Assembly (NCBI GenBank): GCA_051294375.1
Contig: CM119263.1
Location: 25,249,605 to 25,313,604, forward strand
Length of the DNA: 64,000 bases
Direction: 5' to 3'
Source of the DNA: Paraspadella gotoi
Taxonomy: Eukaryota > Chaetognatha
Shown here: in pieces, positions 1-38,579 of the stretch
Layout of the letters: every line of letters starts with the position of its first letter
How positions within the stretch are numbered: the stretch's first letter is position 1
Notes under the pieces: model-generated
The model's input: the letters and a program-made list of their open reading frames with translations, nothing else
Told to the model about the DNA's origin: nothing
Database searches by the model: none
Made by a program: the position numbers and the translations under genes

Positions 1-33
1 AAAAGGGAAATAAAATTTAATAATCATATTTCA

Positions 34-25228
<25,195 letters not shown>

Positions 25229-25520
25229 GATAGAATCGGCGTTGGGAGCCGCTGCGAGGCTCGAGTCGTGGGGCGTGGGTCGATGGCGGAGGGCTGCTGG
25301 ACGGCGCCTGGTCGTAGGTAGAGAGGCGTTGGAGGGGAAGGGGGGTGAAAGAATTTTTGAGAAACTGGTAAGATACAAAAACTTTCACTGACTGGAGTTA
25401 GGAGGGGGTTTAGGATCAAGGGTGGTTTAAAGGTGGTTTAGGGTTAGAGTAATTAGGTCATAATTTTTTTAAATTTTTTTTAAAAATAAGTATTTTTAAG
25501 TGGTTTTTCAAAAGACGGCA
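25229..25520 (-). promoter_or_regulatory. Immediate 5' flank of CtBP exon 1 with a transposon-derived segment
   Basis: Positions 25229-25340 are GC-rich and probably 5' UTR or proximal promoter. Positions 25405-25515 match part of the telomere-like repeat family in intron 4, including GTTTAGGGTTAGAG and the flank TATTTTTAAGTGGTTTTTCA. I see no clear TATA box. The transcription start cannot be placed from sequence alone. Confidence 0.4.
25405..25515. repeat. Interstitial telomere-like block, copy 3, upstream of CtBP exon 1
   Basis: GGTTTAGGATCAAGGGTGGT through TAGGGTTAGAG, then AT-rich sequence and TATTTTTAAGTGGTTTTTCA. It matches the 9995-10100 segment, including the flank outside the telomere-like part, so it is a transposed fragment of the same element. 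Confidence 0.65.
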
Positions 25521-25984
25521 AAAACCCCGGTCGGCGAAAATAACGTTTTACCGATTGACTTTAATTAAATCGTTTAATAGAAGACTTGATAAGAAATTGG
25601 CACAACCAATATAATAATTATTCATTCATTCGATTAACAAGTTATCTGACCTCATCCTTCTTACAAGATAAAAAAAAAACTGCAAGCTTGAAATCAAGAC
25701 TCTCTAGAATCTATGTTTTTTTTAGTATTTAAATATTTTTCATCTCCTTTCACTACTACATGAACGATAATTCATACGTTTGCATTTTATCAGCTTGATT
25801 CGTTTTACAACGTTTCATTTAAAAGGCGCCTCGTTCCACAGTTTCGCGGCGTTTCTTTTGGCGCCTCGTACTTTTTTTGACAGCGTTTTTTTGGATTTCT
25901 CTTCTCTATCAACTACCGTCGCCTCTCTCTCTCGTCTCTCGTTTATTCTCATCTCTCTCTCTCTCTCTCTCCTCCTCTCTCTCT

Positions 25985-26133
25985 CTCTCTCTCTTCTCTG
26001 CTCGTCTCTCGTGTTTGTATAAGCTTTCTTTTCGAAAACCAACTAAAACGAGATCATAGACTCGAAAAACAAGGGAAAAGTCGACCTCCGAACAATCCCC
26101 GTTTTAAATTTAAGGCATATCGAAGTTGGCCGG

Positions 26134-26177
<44 letters not shown>

Positions 26178-26392
26178 GAAAGAGAAAAAAATGCATATAT
26201 TGAAAAGTTTAACAAAAAAATTTAGAGAAAAAAAATAAAACCAAAGGAATAATTTTTTTTTTTTTGGTAAAGAGTTGAAGATGCAGCTTCAATTTAGATA
26301 ATAAAACTCAAAGGTATCAAATGCCAAAACGCAAGAGAGAAAGAAAAAAAATACCAGAAAAAAACCTCGACAAAATTTTGAGGCAAAAGAGG

Positions 26393-26423
<31 letters not shown>

Positions 26424-26424
26424 C

Positions 26425-26466
<42 letters not shown>

Positions 26467-26713
26467 CGGAAGGTGGAAACACAAAAGATAAAATATTTCA
26501 ATTAACGTGGATCTAAACACAAGTGCGTGATAAAAGAATGGTTGACGGTTGTATTTCATTGATCGATTTCCGTCTCGAATCTGACGACCGAACCCGAAAA
26601 AAAAAATGGAAAGGAGGCACAAAGGTTCGGCGATTGGGACGGACATCGGCTCGGGCGGGAAGGACGTTGCGCAGGGCAGGGAATTCGGTAAACAGAGTTT
26701 TCTTTTCTGGACC

Positions 26714-26748
<35 letters not shown>

Positions 26749-27990
26749 GAGGAGAGAGAGATATGGGGGCGTAAGGGGGGGCATAAGGATTTTACGCGAT
26801 GAACGACCGCAAGGTTTAACTGGTTTCCGATTGTACGATTTCGCCAGTTTCAGGGTAAAAATCGGAGCGTATAACTGTCGATACAAATTAAGATCGGTCT
26901 TATAAAGAGGGGCCGGAACTTTCGGGGTCAGGGTAGAGACATTTTGGGACAAGGTCGCGTTCGATAAGGACCGCAGGGGAGAGTCACGTGTCCTTAATTC
27001 TATCGGTTTTACTTAATCATGGAATTCGATGGATAACACCTAAGATCATAATAATGTTCGGTTGTCAGCGATTCAAGCCTATGAAGAGGTTTATACAGAC
27101 AATCATGTAACATGGTTTTCAAACATTGAGTTTTTTCTGTCTACGAGATTCATTCTTATTTTAATTCAAAATCCTTTCCTCTGGAATGCTTAAAAGAGGC
27201 ACAACATTGTTTAATGTCCAGGAGGAAACGCGCTTTAATAAGTAAACCGAATTCTTTTCATTTTTGATCTGATCTTTATATCGGATTTAACTGATAAGTC
27301 TGAACGAGCGGCAGGTGCCGGTTTTAATCAACTGTTTTCGGATTCTGTTTTTCCGTTCCAAGTAATTTCGCCCCCAAAATCTTTTTTTTCTTCAAGTGTA
27401 CGTCCTTTGGAGTAAGACTAAATTACCAATGCAAGCCTTTTTAAAAAAAAACCCTTTGCTCTTGTTTACAACAATGTCTAATACAGATTATTTTGGTAAT
27501 TTCGACATCACTCGGGCGCGTTACGGCTTCATGCGTTACAGAGTGAAATATAAAAAAAGGAAAACCGAGTAGAATCTCCAAGACGATTACTTCTCTCAAT
27601 TTCTCCACGGACTTACCGATACGGTTGACCACACGTCTGCCCGATGGGCGGTTTTCTCTTGCGATTTAAAAGTTTGTTCACACATAAACGATGGATTTTG
27701 TTAAACCTGTTTTTTTTTAAGGTAAGTTCGTTCGATCACCGTCGCTTCCATCGTAGATGGAACCGATAAGTGATTTTTTCGTAATCGAGTTTCCCTCGAC
27801 GTCAGGTAACGTTAGGTAAGGGCGGTTTTGCGTCAAAAATTTCCTGCGCAAATCCACTGATAAACGGAACGAAAGAAAAAAAAGTGAGATATATCGAGAA
27901 TGAATCTTTTTTTTTTTTTCCTTTTTCTTCCGAGAGAGAAACAAAGAAAGTAGCCACACAGAGTAGAATATACAGAGAGACTGAGAGACG

Positions 27991-28049
<59 letters not shown>

Positions 28050-28053
28050 AGAG

Positions 28054-28084
<31 letters not shown>

Positions 28085-28215
28085 AGAGAAAGAGATGAGT
28101 GAAATCTTCGGTGTAGCGCACAGAGATTCGCGGAAGAAAACGGCAAAAAAATCGCAGGGGCGTGGGATGGGAGGTGAGTGTGTGATGGAGAGAAGAGAGA
28201 GAGAGAGACGGAGAG

Positions 28216-28257
<42 letters not shown>

Positions 28258-29211
28258 GAGAGATCCCTGATATTTGATTGACGATAGAATAAAACCTATT
28301 GATGAGCAGAAAGGAGAGAGCGAGAGAAAGAAAGAGAAAAACAGTGCAAAGAGGGAAGAGGATGATGATGAGGAGGAGGAGGCGAGGGAGGAGGAAGAAG
28401 AGAGGAGGGAGCGTGCTGCAGCGAAGAGGTGCATTGATTCGCAAAGGGAAGGGGGAGGAGAAGGAGGTTTTGAACTTGAAGAGAAAACTGAGGAAACAAG
28501 GCGCACCCTAGCATAAAAACGATCAGGACAGAGAAGAGAGGGAGAGATGAGAGAGAGAGAGAGAGAGAGGGCACATAGAGGAACGATTTTCGTTTGAATA
28601 AGGAAATTCCGAAGACAATTTTTTAGGGGAAATCTTTCCGAGCCAACGACGATGACGACGATGACGGACGATGACGACGATGACGACGACCAAGAGCCGG
28701 TTTTTTTGTCCGCCGGTTCAAGGATCTTCTCGTTGCCTGTTTTTTCTGGAAGATTTAATCTCGCAGAGTGCCTAGTTGTTTGTCAACACAGTTGGTTGTT
28801 GTTTGCAGTTGGCAAATTCAATCGGAAAGACTTGAAGAGCGCAAGTTTGCCGAAAAGAAAAATAAAATTCAATTTTTAAACCGCTTTATTGTAGTAGTTA
28901 GTTTTTAGTTAAATTGCTAATCTTTACGATGTTGGAAAATCTGACAAGCGAGAAAGATTTATCGAAGTTATAAAAAAATTGGGAAACTGATTAACATAAA
29001 ACTTACAAATCAATTTTACTATTCAGCATTCATGTTAATTTTATAATTTAAATTTGGTATATGTAGATTCTAAGAGCACAATAGTAGGGGAATTGTAGTA
29101 GCGATTCTAGCATTTGTAGTGAGTTTTGTGATGCGAAAGGCAATTCGGGGGGAAGCTTTGTTTTGATCTAAAAGTCGAAGGCTTTTCGATTATCGAGGGT
29201 GAATACCCGTT

Positions 29212-29242
<31 letters not shown>

Positions 29243-29457
29243 CGTTGTTATTCTTGTCATTCTTGGAGTCGAAAATACTGCGCTCTGCTATCCGCCGATA
29301 TGCTGCGGACCAATGCCGCGCCGGTGCTGCAGCCTTGTCAATTTTGCTGATTACTGTTTTTGACGTCGCTGCCCGACTGCCGCGCCGCGGCCTGCCCGGA
29401 CAGGCTCCCGCCTATGGTCGGATATCTTTTTTTTTTGTTGGGTCGTGTTTTAAATAA
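25985..29457 (+). repeat. Large duplicated block, reference copy (X)
   Basis: This block reappears in inverted orientation at about 32168-35995, and its part 26475-27510 reappears directly at 31017-32142. It contains several (GA)n tracts (26136-26175, 26398-26464, 27990-28092, 28190-28263) and a (TTG)n tract near 29212-29240. Copies differ mainly by single-base indels. No gene recognised. Confidence 0.8.
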
Positions 29458-30991
29458 TTTCTTTTTTTTTTGTTTTTTGTTGGTTTTGTTTTCGTTTAGA
29501 ATGCGCGTTGCTCTTGTTTCATTTTCAGTCATGTTCTTTTCGTTTTTTATATCTTGCCAACAAAAAAAAAATATTTTAATCACATCCGTCTTTCTTTCCT
29601 CTCTTTTCGTCTTCGTTTAAATAAAATTCTTTTTTCTTTTTTATTTCTTTTCTTTTTTTTATTTCGTTTTTTTTTTTTCGGATTTCTTCATCGATTTTCT
29701 GGTCGTTTTTCGACTTTATAAATAAAAGTGAGTCACATCCGAAAAAAAAAAGGAAATAATCGACTTCGTTTCTAACGAAATTAATCGGGAATGAAAAAAA
29801 ACTCGATTTCATCCCTAAAAAATAATAAAAAAATGCAAAATTTCGACTTATTTTCTGAATTCATCAAAGGATCTCTGTGTGTCTATGGTGTGTGTAGTGT
29901 GTGACTGTGGCACCCGGCCTTCATTTTTTCTCTTCTCTTTTTTTTTTCTTTTTTTTTATATGTTTTTTTTTTTTCCTTTTTTTTGCTTTTTTTTTTTTTT
30001 TCTCGTCTCGTTGTTTCCACTCCTTTGATTTTCTCAGTCGTCTTTCGTCTCTCCTGCTCTGTTTTCCTGCTGGCCAAGCTTTCTTTTCAATTTTTCTTGT
30101 CATTTTCTTTTTTTCTGGGGGAAGTCTTTTCTTTTTTTTCTCCTTCTATTTTTTTTTTTTTTTGTTTTTTTTTGCGTTTATTTTCCTGATGACTCCGCGC
30201 CCGCGAGGTTTCTGAAGCCAAGTTGCTGTCCAAAGTCGAGAATAATTGACTTGTGTTTCGTTGGATTGATGACGTGGTAGTTTGCTTTCTTATTAAGTTA
30301 ACCAGATTAACAAGAGAATTTCAGAAAAGAAAAAAAGAAGATAGAGTATTCGCGTGAGAGATAAATCAGAACGCGCAAGATGAGATAAATCAAACTGAAA
30401 ATGTTGTACTTCGTTTTGTGTTCGGAAATCCTTTTAGATGTTTTTTTGTTTTGCTTTATGCGGAAGTTGAGAATATGAGAATAGATCAGGTTTGCGTTGG
30501 CAGAGGGAGAAGGTTGCTGTGGCAGAAAGGCCACGCGATTGAATTTTTTTTAAAATTTAGTTGTTGTAATGTTTCACAATGTAGCTTTCCTGTCAGGTGT
30601 GACTTTTTTTTTTCTGCGTTATCTTTCTGCTATATGTGTGTGCAGATCCAGACGCTCGTTATAAAATATCGTTTCGTTCGTGGATTTGTGGATCGTTTTC
30701 TCGACATAATCATGAAATATGCCGTCCTTTTATGAGCAATGGAGACAATATTATCGTTATTAGTTTGTCTTCTTTTCTTAAGTTGAAGTGTTGTTGAAAG
30801 GCATTCTCTATTTTACTTTCTGGAACGAATAACATTAAAAAACATTGGTCGATTCACTTTTTTGCGTCTCCCATAGAGAAACAAATTTCTGGGTCAACGT
30901 TTTCCCGCGCGTTGTCCAGACTCAAGTGCGCATTCAAGACGGTACGCGCGCCAGTCCCGTGTCCAGTTTCCAGCCAGTTTAAACCCCGACC
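29458..30991 (+). repeat. Large duplicated block, reference copy (Y)
   Basis: Reappears in the same orientation at about 36000-37380, with frequent small deletions in the second copy. T-rich low-complexity sequence in 29930-30180. No gene recognised. Ends at a 25-N gap. Confidence 0.8.
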
Positions 30992-31016
30992 NNNNNNNNN
31001 NNNNNNNNNNNNNNNN

Positions 31017-32142
31017 GAAAACACAAAAGATAAAATATTCAAATTAACGTGGATCTAAAACAAGCTGCGTGATAAAGAATGGTTGACGGTTGTATTATCA
31101 TTTGATCGATTTCCGTCTCGAATCTGACGACCGAACCCCGAAAAAAAANNNNNNNNNNNNNNNNNNNNNNNNNNNNNNNNNNNNNNNNNNNNNNNNNNNN
31201 NNNNNNNNNNNNNNNNNNNNNNNNNNNNNNNNNNNNNNNNNNNNNNNNNNNNNNNNNNNNNNNNNNNNNNNNNNNNNNNNNNNNNNNNNNNNNNNNNNNN
31301 NNNNNNNNNNNNNNNNNNNNNNNNNNNNNNNNNNNNNNNNNNNNNNNNNNNNNNNNNNNNNNNNNNNNNNNNNNNNNNNNNNNNNNNNNNNNNNNNNNNN
31401 NNNNNNNNNNNNNNNTAAGGGATTTTACGATGAACGACCGAAGGTTAACTGGTTTCCGATTTACGATTTCGCCAGTTTCAGGGTAAAAATCGGAGCCGTA
31501 TAACTGTCGATACAATTAAGATCCGCGTCTTATAAAAAGGGGCCGGAACTTTCGGGGTCAGGGTAGAGACATTTTGGGACAAGGTCGCGTTCGATAAGAC
31601 CGCAGGGGAGAGTCACGTGTCCTTAATCTATCGGTTTTACTTAATCAATGGAATTCGATGGATAACACCTAAGATCATAATAATGTTCGGTTGGTCAGCG
31701 ATTCAAGCCTATGAAGAGGTTTATACTATGACAACATGTAAACATGGTTTTCAAACATTGAAGTTTTTTTCTGTCACGAGATTCATTCTTTATTTAATTC
31801 AAAATCCTTTCCTCTGGAATGCTTAAAAGAGGCACAACATTGTTTAATGTCCAGGAGGAAACGACCTTTAATAAAGTAAAACCCGAATTCTTCTCATTTT
31901 TGATCTGATCTTTATAATTCGGATTTAACTGATAAGTCTGAAGAGCGCAGGTGCCGGTTTTAATCAACTGTTTCGATTCTGTTTTTCCGTTCCAAGTAAT
32001 TTTCCCCCAAATCTTTTTTTCTTCAAGTGTAACAGTCTTTGGAGTAAGACTAAATTACCAATGCAAGCCTTTTCTAAAAAAAAAACCCTTTGCTCTTGTT
32101 TACAAACAAATGTCAATACAGATTATTTTGGTAATTTCCGAC
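31017..32142 (+). repeat. Direct partial copy of 26475-27510
   Basis: Starts immediately after a 25-N gap with the sequence found at 26475 and follows that copy to the next 25-N gap. Contains a 267-N run where the reference copy has (GA)n. Confidence 0.8.
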
Positions 32143-32167
32143 NNNNNNNNNNNNNNNNNNNNNNNNN

Positions 32168-33547
32168 AAGAAATTATTAAAACACGACCGCAAAAAAAAA
32201 AAGATATCGGACGCTAGGCGGGAGCTGTTCGGTCAGGCAGCGGCGGGCAGTCGGGCCAGCGGCAAGCGCGTACGTCAAAAACAGATAATCAGCAAAATTG
32301 ACAAGGCTGCAGCGCACCGGCGGGCGGCATTGGTCGCAGCATCGGATAGCAGAGGCAGTATTTTCGACTCCAAGAATGACAAGAATAACAACGACAACAA
32401 CAACAACAACAAACGGGTATTCACCCTCGATAATCGAAAAGCTTCGACTTTTAGACAACAAACGAATTGCTTTTCGATCACAAACTCACTACAAATGCGT
32501 AGAGATCGCTATACTAAATTCCCGCTCCTATATCTGCTCTTAGAATCTACAATATACCAAATTTTAATTATAAATTACATGAATGCTGAATAGTAAAATT
32601 GATTTGATAAGTTTTTTATGTTTATAAAGTTTCCCAATTTTTTATAAACTTCGATAAATCTTTCGCTTGTCAGATTTCGCAACATCGGTAAAGATTAGGC
32701 AATTTAACTAAAAACTAACTACTACAAATAAGCGGTTTAAAAATTGAATTTTTTTTTATTTTTCGAACAAACTTGCGCTCTTCAAGTCTTTCCGATTGAA
32801 TTTGCCAACTACAACAACAACCAACTGTGTTGACAAACAACTAGGGACTCTGCGAGATTAAATCTTCCAGAAAACAGGGCAAACGAGAAGATCCTTGAAC
32901 CGGTGCAAAAAAAACCGGCTTTGGTCGTCGTCATCGTCGTCATCGTACGTCATCGTCGTTGTGCCGTGATATAGATCTCTCTAAAAAAATTGTTCTCGAA
33001 TTTCCTTATCAAACGAGAAATCGTTCTTCTATGTGCTCTCTCTCTCTCTCTTCTCTCTCCCTCTCTCTCTCTCTGAGTTGTTTTATGCTAGGTGCCTTGT
33101 TTTCCTCAGTTCTCTTCAAGTTCAAACTCCTTCTCCTCGCCCTTTTCCCCTTTGCGAATCAAGTGCACCTCCTCCTCAGCACACGGCTCCCTCCTCTCTT
33201 CTCTTCCTCCCTCCCTCGCCTCCTCCTCCTCATCATCATCCTCTTCCTCCTTTGCACTGTTTTTCTCTTTCTCTCTCTCTCTCTCTTACTGCTGCCAAAG
33301 TGGTTATCTATCTCAATCAAAATATAGGATTCTCTCGATCGTGCATCTCTCATCTCTCTCTCTCTCGTCTCTCTCTCTCTCTCTCTCTCTCCTCGTCTCT
33401 CTCTCTCTCGTCTCTGCTCTCTCTGCTCTCTCTCAACACACACACTCACTCCCACCACAGCCCCTGGATTTTTTTGCCGTTTTCTTCGCGAATCTCTTGT
33501 GGCTACAACGAAGGATCGTTCACTCATGCTTTGCTCATCTCAGTCTA

Positions 33548-33578
<31 letters not shown>

Positions 33579-35759
33579 CTTGCTCTGCTCCTCTTCTCTC
33601 TCTCTCTCTCTCTCTCATCTCTCGTCTCATCTCTGTCTCTCTCTCTCTCTCTCTTCTCTCTCTCTTCTCTCTCTCTGTATATTCTATCGTGTGGCTACTT
33701 TCTTTGTTTCTCTCTCGGAAGAAAAAGGGAAAAAAAAAAAAGATTCATTCTCGATATATCTCACTTTTTTTTCTTTCGTTGCCGTTTATATTTCAGTGGA
33801 TTTTTGCAGCAGGAAATTTTGACCGGCAAAACGCGCTTACCTGAACTTACCTGAACGTCGACCGGAGAAACTCGATTTGACGAAAAAATAAATCCTGCAA
33901 TTAATCGGTTTCCGATCTACGATAGGGAAAGCGAAACGGGTGATCAACGAAGACGTTTACCGTTGAAAGAAATTTAAAAAAAACACTTACCAATCCATCG
34001 TTGTATGTGGTGAAACTTTTAAATCGCAGAGGAGAGAAACCGCCATCATGGGGCAGCGTGGTGGTCAACCGAGTATCCGGGTAAGTCGTGGAGAAATTCG
34101 AGAGAAGTTAATCGTCTTGGAATTCCTTCGGTTTTCTTCCTTTTTTTATATTACCACTCTGTTGTAAAACGATGAAGCGTAACGACGGCCCGATGTGGCG
34201 ACATGTCGAAATTCAAAAATAATGCGTAGTTGACATTTGTTTGTAAACAGAGAGCAAAGGGGTTTTTTTATTTTATTTAGAAAAGGCTTGCATTGGTAAT
34301 TTAATTTAGTCTTACTCCCAAGAACTTACACACGAAGAGACCTCCAAAGATTTTGGGGGGAAAATTATTGGAAGAAAAAAACATGACATCGAGAAAACAG
34401 TTGCTGATTAAAACCGGGCACGCTGCGCTTCTTCTGAGCTCAGACTTATCAGTTAAATTATCCGAATTATAAAGATCAGATCAAAAATGAGAAGAATTCG
34501 GGTTTTACTTTATTGAAAGGTCGTGTTTCCTCCTGGACATTAAACAATTGTACATGTGCCTCTTTTAAGCATTCCAGAGGAAAAGGATTTTGAAATTAAA
34601 TTAAAGAATGAATCTCCGATGACAAGAAAAAAAACTTCAATGTTGAAAAAACCATTTACCATGTGTCATAGTATAGAACATCTTCCATAGGCTTGAATAC
34701 GGCTGGACGCAACGCGAACAATTATTATGATCTTAGGTGTTATCCATCGAAGTTCTCTATTGATAATAAAGTAAAAACCGGATAGATTAAGGACACGTGA
34801 CCTCCCCTGCGTCTTCCTCGAAACGCAGACCTGGTCCCAAAAATGTCTCTACCTGACACCGAAAGTTCCGGCCCCTTTTTATAAGAACGCGATCTTAATT
34901 GTTATCGACAGCTTATACGGCTCCGGAATTTTTACCCGTGAAACTGGCGAAATCGTAAATCGGAAAACCAGTTAACCTTCGGTAAGTCGTTCATCGTAAA
35001 ATTCTTATCGCCCCCCCCTACGCCCGCCATATCTCTTCTTCTTCTCTCTGCTACTCTCGTTCTCTCGTCTCTCTCTCTCGTCTCCTCTCTCTCTCTTCTC
35101 TCTTCTCTCTGGTCACAGAAAAAAGAAAACTGACTCTGTTTACGCGATTCCTGCCCTGCGCAACGGTCCTTACCGGCCGAGCGAATGTCCGGCCCAATCG
35201 CCGAACCTTTGTGGCCGTCCTTTCCCTTTTTTTTTCGGGTTTCGTCGGTCAGATTCGAGACGGAAATCGAATCCAAATAAGATATACATACAACCGTCAA
35301 CCATAATCTTTATCACGCGAGCCTTGTTTTTAGATCCACGTTTAATTTGGAATATTTTAATCTTTTTGTGTTTTTGCCACCTTCCGCTCTCCTCTCTCGT
35401 CTCTTCTCCTCTCTCTCTCTCTCTCTCCTCTCTCTTCTGCCTTGCTCGTCTCTCTCTCTCTCTACTCCTCTCTCGTCTCCTCCTTCTCTGCTTCTTCTTG
35501 TCTTTCGCTCTTTTTGCCTCAAAATTTTGTCGGAGTTTTTTTCTCGGGTATTTTTTTCTTTCTCTTTGCGTTTGGCATTTGATACCTTTGAGTTTTTTAT
35601 CTTAAATTGAAAGCTTGCATCTTCAAACTCTTTACCAAAAAAAAAAAATAATTTTTTCCTTGGTGATTATTTTTTTTCTCTAAATTTTTTTGTTAACTTT
35701 TACAATTATGCATTTTTTCTCTTCTCTCTCTCTCTCTCTTCCTCTCTCAGTCTCTCTCA

Positions 35760-35801
<42 letters not shown>

Positions 35802-35941
35802 CTCACTGCCGGCCAAACCTTCGATTATGCCTTAAATTTAAAACGGGGATTTGTTCTCGAGGTCGACTTTTTCCCTCGTATTTCGAAGTCTATGATCTCG
35901 ATTTTAGTTGGTTTTTCGAAGAAAAGCTTTACAAACACGAA

Positions 35942-35989
<48 letters not shown>

Positions 35990-35995
35990 AAGAGA
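32168..35995 (-). repeat. Inverted copy of 25985-29457
   Basis: Reads as the reverse complement of block X from its right end to its left end: for example the (CAA)n at 32390-32410 mirrors the (TTG)n near 29212, and the CT-rich stretches mirror the GA-rich ones. Many small indels separate the copies. Confidence 0.8.
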
Positions 35996-35999
35996 GAGG

Positions 36000-37380
36000 A
36001 GGTTTTTTTTTGTTTTTTGTTTGTTTTTCGTTTAGAATCGCGTTGTCTTGTTTCATTTTCAGTCATGTTCTTTTCGTTTTTATATTTGCCAACAAAAAAA
36101 AAATACTTTAAATCCACATCCGTCTTTCTTTCTCTTTCGTCTTCGTTTAAAATAAAATTCTTTTTTCTTTTTTATTTCTTTTCTTTTTTTTTATTTCGTT
36201 TTTTTTTTCGGATTTCTTCATCGATTTTTCTCGTTTTTCGACTTTAAAATAAAAGTGAGTCACATCCGAAAAAAAAAGGAAAAATCGACTTCGTTTCTAA
36301 CGAAATTAATTCGGGAATGAAAAAAAACTCGATTTCATCCCTAAAAAATAATAAAAAATGCAAAATTTCGACTTATTTTCTGAATTCATCAAAGGATCTC
36401 TGTGTGTCTATGTGTGTGTATGTGTGACTGTGGCACCCGGCCTTCATTTTTTTTCTCTTCTCTTTTTTTTTATATGTTTTTTTTTTTTTTGTTTCCCTCC
36501 ACTTTAATTTTTTTTCTCTCTCTCTCTCTCTCTCTCTCTGTTTTTCCTGCTTCGTGGCCAAGCCTTTCTTTCATTTTTCTTTCTTTTTGGGGGGAAGTTT
36601 TACTTTTTTTTCCCAAAATTCTTTTTCTCCTTTCTATTTTTTTTTTCGTTTATTTTTCTGATCCTTCCGCCCGAGGTTTCAAGCAAGTTGCTCTCAAAAT
36701 CGAGATAATTCTTTTTTCCTTTTTCTTTTTTTTTTTAAGTTAACCGATTAAAAGAGAATTTTCAAAAAGAAAAAAAAGAAAGAAGAGTATTCGCTGAGAG
36801 ATAAATCAAGACGCGCAAATGATAAATCAAAACTGAAAATGTTGTATTCGGTTTTTGTTTCGGAAATCCTTTTATGTTTTTTTTTTGTTCTTTTATCGAA
36901 GTTAAAATCGAATAATCAGGTTGCGTTGCAAGGGAAAGGTTGCTGTGCAGAAAGCCACGCATTGAATTTTTTTAAAATTTATTGTTTATGTTTCAATGCT
37001 GCTTTCCTGTCAGGTTGACTTTTTTTTTCTCTTTCTTCTGCTTATATGTGTGTCAGTCCAACGTCGTTAAAAAATATCGTTTCTTCGTGATTTGTGGATC
37101 GTTTTCTCGACATATCAATGATATCCGGTCCTTTTATACAATGGAGACAAATATTATCGTTATTAGTTATCTTCTTTTTCTTAAATGGAAGCGTTGTTGA
37201 ACATTCTCATTTTACTTCTGTGAACAATAAACATTAAAAAACGATGTGATTCACTTTTTTCGTCTCCCATAGAGAAAACAATTTCTGGGATCAACTTTTC
37301 CCGCGTTCCAGACTCAAGTGCCATTACAGACGGTCGCGCGCATCCCGTGTCCAGTTTCCAGCCAGTTTAAACCCCCGACC
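36000..37380 (+). repeat. Direct copy of 29458-30991
   Basis: Same order as block Y and continuing past its truncated end into CCACGCGGCGCTAAACCGG. It shows more deletions than the first copy, as expected from unpolished long-read sequence. Confidence 0.8.
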
Positions 37381-37384
37381 CCAC

Positions 37385-38031
37385 GCGGCGCTAAACCGGT
37401 TTCCAACCAAACACATTTTTCGGACGGGTTCTTCCTTGTGGTCGGTGTTTCTCGCTGTGTCTCTCTGCTGTGCTTTTCTTTTTTTTTTTTTTAGCGTACT
37501 GACTTCTGGACGTCAAGATTATGAGTCAAAAACTAGAAAACGGAACTTTCAAATTTTAGAAAAATACTCCCGCTTACATTACGTAAACACTAAGCAGTCT
37601 TACTTAGAAAGATTCGATTCAATAGGGTCTAATAAATTAAGCCCTTAAAGCCTTTAAGGTAATTAACCGTCTCTAATAAATGAAGTAATCTTTTATGACC
37701 GAATGTCCAAACGTGACAAAAAAATAATTTATACTTTCAATTAGTCATCGTTTGTCTCGTTCTGAGAACCCCGAGGTAAAAAAAGTGTTTGATTGTATCC
37801 TGTTTTTAGATGTAAGTTGGTTTATTGAGATTTGTATCGATTTAGGAATCGCGGATGTATTCTTCTCACGATCGGCTCGATTCAAATCGCCGATCGTTCA
37901 TTCCAATTCAAACTTTTCTCTTAATTGAAAAATAAAACTTGATTTTTTTTTTCGTCTGATAGTTTCTCCGCTTTATTTTTTCTTTGGTTCAATTTTTTTT
38001 TCATCTTTAGTTTCGTGCGTCGTAAGAATGT

Positions 38032-38109
<78 letters not shown>

Positions 38110-38125
38110 GAAAAAAAAAGGAAAA
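37385..38125. other. Intergenic stretch with a (CT)n tract
   Basis: Unremarkable AT-rich DNA with a pure (CT)n tract at 38034-38106. No supported gene. Confidence 0.6.
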
Positions 38126-38521
38126 AAAAGGGAAAAAAATTCATCGTTTTTCTGTCTCCTCCATTCTCTTTTCTTTTCCAAATTCAATTTTTTTTTAAAT
38201 TACCTTTCTGGTCCGCATATTTTTTTCTGTTTTGTCTTTCCTTCTTTTTTTATTTCTTTTTTTCTCTTTTTTCTTTTTTTTTCTTTTTTTTATCCTTTTT
38301 TTTTTCTAGATCCAATTTTTTCCTGACGAATAAACTCGAAACTCGAAGAAACCAGTTGATCTTGGACACGAATTAGACGAAGAGAAAGGGCGGATGCTCT
38401 TCACGAACGGAAAGAAAGAAAGAAAGAAAGAAAAGAAAGAAAGAAAAAAGAAAGAAAGAAAGGAAAGAAAGAAAGAAAGAAAGAAGAAAGAAAGAAAGAA
38501 AGAAAAAAAAGATAGATAGAT

Positions 38522-38579
<58 letters not shown>

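Noticed and set aside
25229-25378. A 50-codon N-terminal extension of CtBP
   Set aside because: The frame is open, but its furthest start would be TTG. The first ATG is at 25228, matching the known beginning of THAP-CtBP proteins.
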